Source of the DNA: Burkholderiales bacterium
GTDB lineage: Bacteria > Pseudomonadota > Gammaproteobacteria > Burkholderiales > CAIKXV01
Length of the DNA stretch: 8,582 nucleotides
Assembly: GCA_019751575.1 (NCBI GenBank)
Contig: JAIENF010000677.1
Location: forward strand, 1-8,582
Direction: 5' to 3'
Positions within the stretch are counted from its first letter, which is position 1. Every line of letters begins with the position of its first letter. Of this stretch, positions 5,651-8,582 are shown in pieces. The notes under the pieces are model-generated. The model saw only the letters and a list, made by a program, of their open reading frames with translations. It had not been told where the DNA came from and ran no database searches. A program made the translations under genes and the position numbers.

Positions 5651-6679
5651 ATGACCGACCCGATCGACGCGCGCAGCAGGTTGCGCGCGCAGGCCCATGC
5701 ACCCCGTCTGCCTGCGACACTGCTGGCCTGCGCAGCGATGGTCACCGCGTTCCCGGCGGTGGCCCAGCCCTCGGCCAGTACCGGCTGGCCGGTGAAGCCG
5801 CTTCGCCTGGTGATCCCGTTCGCGCCCGGCGGCACCACGGACAACATAGGCCGGCTGGTGGCGCTGCGGCTGGCCGACCCGCTCGGCCAGCCGGTGGTGG
5901 TGGACAATCGTCCCGGGGCCGGCGGCATGATCGGCGCGGACATGGTGGCCAAGGCCCCGGCCGATGGCTACACGATGCTGATGATGACCATCGCGTTCCC
6001 GATCAATGCCGGGATGCGCAAGGACCTTCCCTTCGATCCCATCAAGAGCTTCGCGCCGGTGACCCAGTTGGTGTCGCTGCCGCTGATGCTGGTGGTGCAC
6101 CCGTCGCTGCCGGTGAAATCGGTCAAGGAACTCGCAGCGCTCGCCCGCGCACGCCCGGGCCAGCTCACCTACGCCACGTCGGGGCACGGCACGTCGCCGC
6201 ACATGGCCGCTGCGATGTTCACCTGGATGACAAAGACCGACATGATCCATGTGCCCTACAAGGGCAATGCGCCGACGCTCGTCGACCTGCTTGGCGGCCA
6301 GGTCTCGATGACCTTCGGCATTGCGCACCAGTTCCTGCCCCACGTGAAGTCGGGAAAGCTGCGCGCGCTCGCGGTGACCACCGCGAAGCGGACGGGCTTT
6401 GCACCGCAGCTTCCGACCATCGCCGAAAGCGGCCTCGACGGCTACGAGATCAGCGCCTGGCAGGGCATCCTCGCCCCGGCCGGCACGCCGAAGGAAATCA
6501 CCAGCCGGCTGAGCAGCGAGATCGGCCGCATCCTGCGCCAGCCCGACGTCGTCGAGCGGCTCACCGCCGAAGGGGCAGAGCCCGTGGCGAGCGGGCCCGA
6601 CGCATTCGGCGAGTACCTTCGCGCCGAGCTTGCGCGCTGGACCCGGGTCGGCCGCGAGGCAGGCATCCGGATCGAATAG
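5651..6679 (+). CDS. TctC/Bug-family periplasmic solute-binding protein
   Basis: An exported 342-aa binding protein of the tripartite tricarboxylate transporter receptor (TctC/Bug) family, which captures small carboxylates or related organic acids in the periplasm. A signal peptide has a long basic n-region (1-19, with several Arg), a hydrophobic core (about 20-34) and a likely cleavage site after Ala38 (AVA|Q). The mature part shows the family hallmarks in order: WPVKPLRLVIPFAPGGTTDN (46-65), VVVDNRPGAGGMIGAD, KAPADGYTMLM, a central VPYKG...LVDLLGGQV segment, and a late WQGILAPAGTPKEI segment. Length is typical. The start is set by AGGAGG 7 nt upstream. No TctA or TctB membrane subunit is adjacent, so it is an orphan, as most Bug proteins are in Burkholderiales. 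The ligand cannot be read from the sequence. Some family members act in signalling rather than uptake, but nothing ties this one to the upstream kinase beyond proximity. Confidence 0.94.
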   Translation: MTDPIDARSRLRAQAHAPRLPATLLACAAMVTAFPAVAQPSASTGWPVKPLRLVIPFAPGGTTDNIGRLVALRLADPLGQPVVVDNRPGAGGMIGADMVAKAPADGYTMLMMTIAFPINAGMRKDLPFDPIKSFAPVTQLVSLPLMLVVHPSLPVKSVKELAALARARPGQLTYATSGHGTSPHMAAAMFTWMTKTDMIHVPYKGNAPTLVDLLGGQVSMTFGIAHQFLPHVKSGKLRALAVTTAKRTGFAPQLPTIAESGLDGYEISAWQGILAPAGTPKEITSRLSSEIGRILRQPDVVERLTAEGAEPVASGPDAFGEYLRAELARWTRVGREAGIRIE

Positions 6680-6734
6680 CGGCGCGAGGCAGGCGACGCG
6701 CGGGAAGGCATGCCGCGGGCGACCGGCAGCACGC

Positions 6735-6762
6735 GCCTGCGATCCCGATTACGATCGCGGGT
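6735..6762 (+). repeat. Strong inverted repeat/hairpin upstream of mog
   Basis: GCGATC (6739-6744) and GATCGC (6753-6758) are perfect reverse complements around the 8-nt loop CCGATTAC. As RNA the stem extends outward by U-G, C-G, C-G and G-U pairs to 6735/6762, about ten pairs. It lies between the binding-protein stop (6679) and the mog start (6786). No T-tract follows, so it is an imperfect terminator candidate for the upstream gene or a 5'-leader element of mog. The sequence TACGAT (6750-6755), a fair -10 box without a matching -35, falls in the loop and right arm. Confidence 0.4.
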
Positions 6763-6785
6763 CCGACATCGCAGCGAGCGTTTCC

Positions 6786-7391
6786 ATGGCAGAGCCCGTC
6801 CCCGCGAATCCGCCGGCACCCGTGCGCGAACTGCGCATCGGCCTGGTCTCGATCAGCGACCGCGCCTCGCGCGGCGTCTACGAGGACCTCGGCATCCCGG
6901 CCCTGAAGGAATGGTTCACCACCGCCCTCGCCTCGCCATGGACGATGGTGACCCGGCTGATCCCCGACGAACGACCGCTGATCGAAGCCGCGCTGGTCGA
7001 ACTGGTCGATGTCGAACGCTGCGACCTCGTGCTGACCACCGGTGGCACCGGCCCTGCGAAGCGGGATGTCACCCCCGAGGCGACGCTCGCGGTCGGCGAC
7101 CGCGAGATGCCCGGCTTCGGCGAACAGATGCGCCAGATCAGCCTGAAGTTCGTGCCGACCGCGATCCTGTCGCGCCAGGTCGCGGTGATCCGCGGCGAAG
7201 CCCTGGTCATCAACCTGCCCGGCCAGCCGAAATCGATCCGCGAGACGCTCGAGGGCCTGAAGGACGCCGAAGGCAGGGCGGTGGTCCCGGGGATCTTCGC
7301 CGCCGTCCCTTACTGCGTCGACCTGATCGGTGGTCCGTACATCGAAACCCATGAGGCGGTGGTGAAGGCCTTCCGCCCGAAGAAGAAATAG
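6786..7391 (+). CDS. mog: Molybdopterin adenylyltransferase Mog (MogA)
   Basis: A cytoplasmic enzyme of molybdenum cofactor synthesis that adenylates molybdopterin with ATP before molybdate insertion by MoeA. The 201-aa protein follows E. coli MogA nearly throughout: LRIGLVSISDRAS (16-28), LIPDE with Asp61 (equivalent to E. coli Asp49), LVLTTGGTGPA (81-91), KRDVTPEATLA with Asp94 (equivalent to Asp82), then REMPGFGEQMRQIS and a late NLPGQPKSI segment and VPYCVDL. Both Asp residues known to matter for catalysis are present. ATG 6786 gives an N-terminal extension of about 12 residues, Pro/Ala-rich, before the conserved start. The ribosome site before it is weak, and the frame is open upstream into the previous gene, so the exact start is less sure than the identity. 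The carboxylesterase gene begins 9 nt after its stop. No other cofactor genes are in view. Confidence 0.95.
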   Translation: MAEPVPANPPAPVRELRIGLVSISDRASRGVYEDLGIPALKEWFTTALASPWTMVTRLIPDERPLIEAALVELVDVERCDLVLTTGGTGPAKRDVTPEATLAVGDREMPGFGEQMRQISLKFVPTAILSRQVAVIRGEALVINLPGQPKSIRETLEGLKDAEGRAVVPGIFAAVPYCVDLIGGPYIETHEAVVKAFRPKKK

Positions 7392-7394
7392 GAA
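7390..7394 (+). promoter_or_regulatory. Shine-Dalgarno overlapping the mog stop codon
   Basis: AGGAA starts inside the TAG stop of mog (7389-7391) and sits 6 nt before ATG 7401. The arrangement supports tight mog-esterase coupling and decides the esterase start. Confidence 0.6.
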
Positions 7395-7400
7395 ACCGCG

Positions 7401-8099
7401 ATGCCTGGAAGCACAGAACTGCTCGAAACGATCGAACTCGCCACCGGCCCGAAGGGTTCGGTACCACGGGCCGCCGTGATCTGGATGCACGGACTGGGTG
7501 CGGACGGCCATGACTTCGAGGCCATCGTGCCGGAGCTGCGCCTGCCGCCGTCGCTCGCGGTGAACTTCGTGTTCCCCAATGCACCCATGCAGCCGGTGAC
7601 GATCAACAACGGCCATGTGATGCGTGCCTGGTACGACGTCGCGTTCGGCGACCTCGAAGGACGCTCGCGCAAGCCGGACGAGGCCGGCGTGCGTGCGTCG
7701 GTCGCGCACATCGAGCGCCTGATCGCGCGCGAGGTCGCGCGCGGCGTGCCTTCCGAACGCATCGCGATCGCCGGTTTCTCGCAGGGCGGCGCGGTCGCAC
7801 TGGCCACCGGCCTGCGGCATGCCGGCCGGCTTGCAGGGATCATGGCCCTGTCCACCTACCTGCCGCTCGGCGATTCCCTGCCCGCGGAGGCGGCATCGGC
7901 AAACCTGCAGGTGCCCATCTTCTTCGCGCACGGCACGGCAGACCCGGTGATCCCGATCGAGATGGCCACCGATTCGGTGCAGCGGCTGCGGCAGCTCGGC
8001 TACCCGGTGCAGTGGCAGGAGTACCGGATGCCGCACTCCGTGCATCCGCAGGAAGTGGTCGACATCCGTGACTGGCTGGTGAAGGTGCTCGGGACCTAG
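7401..8099 (+). CDS. Alpha/beta-hydrolase carboxylesterase (EstB / acyl-protein thioesterase family)
   Basis: A cytosolic 232-aa serine hydrolase of the phospholipase/carboxylesterase family, which cleaves short-chain carboxyl esters; eukaryotic relatives remove acyl groups from proteins. The oxyanion-hole motif is HGLGADG (30-36), the nucleophile elbow GFSQGG (Ser127), the acid Asp181 (AHGTADPVIP) and the base His212 (YRMPHSVHPQE), so the catalytic triad is complete. The family-typical FPNAPMQPVTINNG (58-71) and RAWYD segments are also present. Length is normal, with no signal peptide. The ribosome site AGGAA (7390-7394) overlaps the mog stop codon, so the two genes are very probably co-transcribed. 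A functional link to the molybdenum cofactor is not evident. The natural substrate is unknown. Family and active site are very secure. Confidence 0.95.
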   Translation: MPGSTELLETIELATGPKGSVPRAAVIWMHGLGADGHDFEAIVPELRLPPSLAVNFVFPNAPMQPVTINNGHVMRAWYDVAFGDLEGRSRKPDEAGVRASVAHIERLIAREVARGVPSERIAIAGFSQGGAVALATGLRHAGRLAGIMALSTYLPLGDSLPAEAASANLQVPIFFAHGTADPVIPIEMATDSVQRLRQLGYPVQWQEYRMPHSVHPQEVVDIRDWLVKVLGT

Positions 8100-8111
8100 G
8101 GTCCCTCGAGC
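8087..8111. terminator. Hairpin between convergent genes, with stop codon in its loop (possible bidirectional terminator)
   Basis: GGGACC (8091-8096) pairs perfectly with GGTCCC (8100-8105), leaving the esterase stop TAG as a 3-nt loop. After a two-base bulge (TC, 8106-8107) the stem continues with GCTC (8087-8090) against GAGC (8108-8111). It lies in the 22-nt gap and stop-codon region between the esterase and the convergent PilZ-like gene, the usual place for a shared terminator. There is no T-tract on either side, so termination is inferred only. The 8-bp palindrome CCGGCCGG follows at 8111-8118. Confidence 0.45.
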
Positions 8112-8121
8112 CGGCCGGGGG

Positions 8122-8582
8122 TCACGCGACTTCGTACTTCCGCACCTTGTAGCGCGCAAAGTCGAAATCGTCCCCGGCCTCGACCAGTTGCGATGGCACC
8201 AGCAGGAAGGGCTTGTCGTCGATCTGGACGACGAACCGGCCGCTGCTCGAGAAGGCACCGACCTCCAGCGCGACGTCCACCTCGCCGTTGTCGTCGGGCC
8301 GGGCCGACAGCAGCAGTGCCCGGCGCGGCTCGGCCTGCATTTCGCGGTCCTGCTGGACCAGCGTGAGCTGGACCGGCAGCGCAGCACGCGCGAGCAGCTC
8401 GATGCCGACATGGTGCTCGGTCTCGTTGTCCCGCTTGATCCGGCGCACCACGCCGATGCCCCAGTAGCGCGCCTGCTCCGCCTTCACCGCGACCAGCGCG
8501 CCCAGCTTGACCCAGTCGCCGCGCAGGTGGCGGATGGTCGCGCCGTATCCGCCCGGGCTCTCGTCGGTCGCGACCCAGGTCT
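8122..8582 (-). CDS. C-terminal part of a PilZ-like protein (5'-partial, runs off the window)
   Basis: The last 152 residues of a minus-strand protein whose start lies beyond the right edge. Near the visible N end is TWVATDESPGGYGATI, which contains DxSxxG (DESPGG, bases 8565-8548), one of the two PilZ signature motifs. It is followed by a strand pattern typical of PilZ domains: a Gly/Val segment (VKLGALVAVK), WGIGVVRRI and HVGIELL. PilZ domains bind c-di-GMP; the RxxxR half of the binding site would lie upstream, outside the window. A further beta-rich tail of about 85 residues follows and ends in KVRKYEVA. A GTG at 8485-8487 could look like a start, but the domain clearly continues upstream of it. 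It converges on the esterase gene, 22 nt away. The protein family is not one I can name. A c-di-GMP receptor role would fit the neighbouring cyclase and phosphodiesterase but is an inference. Confidence 0.6.
   Translation of the reverse strand, partial: TWVATDESPGGYGATIRHLRGDWVKLGALVAVKAEQARYWGIGVVRRIKRDNETEHHVGIELLARAALPVQLTLVQQDREMQAEPRRALLLSARPDDNGEVDVALEVGAFSSSGRFVVQIDDKPFLLVPSQLVEAGDDFDFARYKVRKYEVA

Noticed and set aside
5711..5740. Possible lipobox (LLAC, Cys27) in the binding protein
   Set aside because: The -2 Leu is atypical and the hydrophobic stretch before Cys27 is too short, while a standard AVA|Q cleavage site follows; an ordinary secreted protein is more likely.
4180..5952. 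Minus-strand open frame of 590 codons
   Set aside because: It crosses the EAL, REC-GGDEF and binding-protein genes on the opposite strand and shows only low-complexity Arg/Ala/Gly-rich sequence; a shadow of real genes.
6561..8411. Minus-strand open frame of 616 codons
   Set aside because: It is antisense to mog and the esterase, both identified with intact catalytic residues, and overlaps the PilZ-like gene in another frame.
1..8582. CRISPR array, tRNA, rRNA, insertion sequence or phage attachment site
   Set aside because: No regularly spaced repeats, no tRNA-like cloverleaf, no transposase or integrase genes and no flanking direct repeats were seen.

Overview
This window is GC-rich, densely coded DNA that looks like a proteobacterial chromosome, most likely a betaproteobacterium of the Burkholderiales type. 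The main clues are an orphan TctC/Bug periplasmic binding protein (a family strongly expanded in that group), strong G/C third-position bias in every gene, and Mog and esterase proteins of ordinary proteobacterial type. I see no mobile elements, tRNA, rRNA or CRISPR, so this reads as core or near-core chromosome. The taxonomy is inferred from family content only.

Region 1 (1-2626) is a two-component pair. A three-PAS, NarL-type histidine kinase runs in from the left edge and is probably missing its N-terminal membrane part. It overlaps by ATGA the gene for its partner, a REC-LuxR(HTH) response regulator.

Region 2 (2739-5520), after a 112-nt gap with GC-rich inverted repeats, holds three genes joined by two further ATGA overlaps. 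They are a 121-aa orphan protein that looks like a degenerate receiver domain, a degenerate-GGDEF/intact-EAL protein (predicted c-di-GMP phosphodiesterase), and a REC-GGDEF protein with intact active site and inhibitory site (predicted diguanylate cyclase). Opposing c-di-GMP enzymes are thus translationally coupled to each other and to a small pseudo-receiver, directly downstream of a sensor kinase. This is the most interesting part of the window.

Region 3 (5521-6679) is a single gene for an exported TctC/Bug-type binding protein. It has a near-consensus Shine-Dalgarno and a candidate sigma-70 promoter with a 10-bp palindrome in its spacer. No TctA/TctB membrane partners are adjacent.

Region 4 (6680-8099) holds mog (molybdopterin adenylyltransferase) and a serine carboxylesterase of the EstB/acyl-protein thioesterase family 9 nt downstream, probably one transcript. 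A strong hairpin lies just upstream of mog.

Region 5 (8122-8582) is the C-terminal end of a convergent minus-strand gene. It carries a DxSxxG motif and a PilZ-like strand pattern, so it may be a c-di-GMP receptor. A hairpin whose loop is the esterase stop codon separates the two convergent genes.
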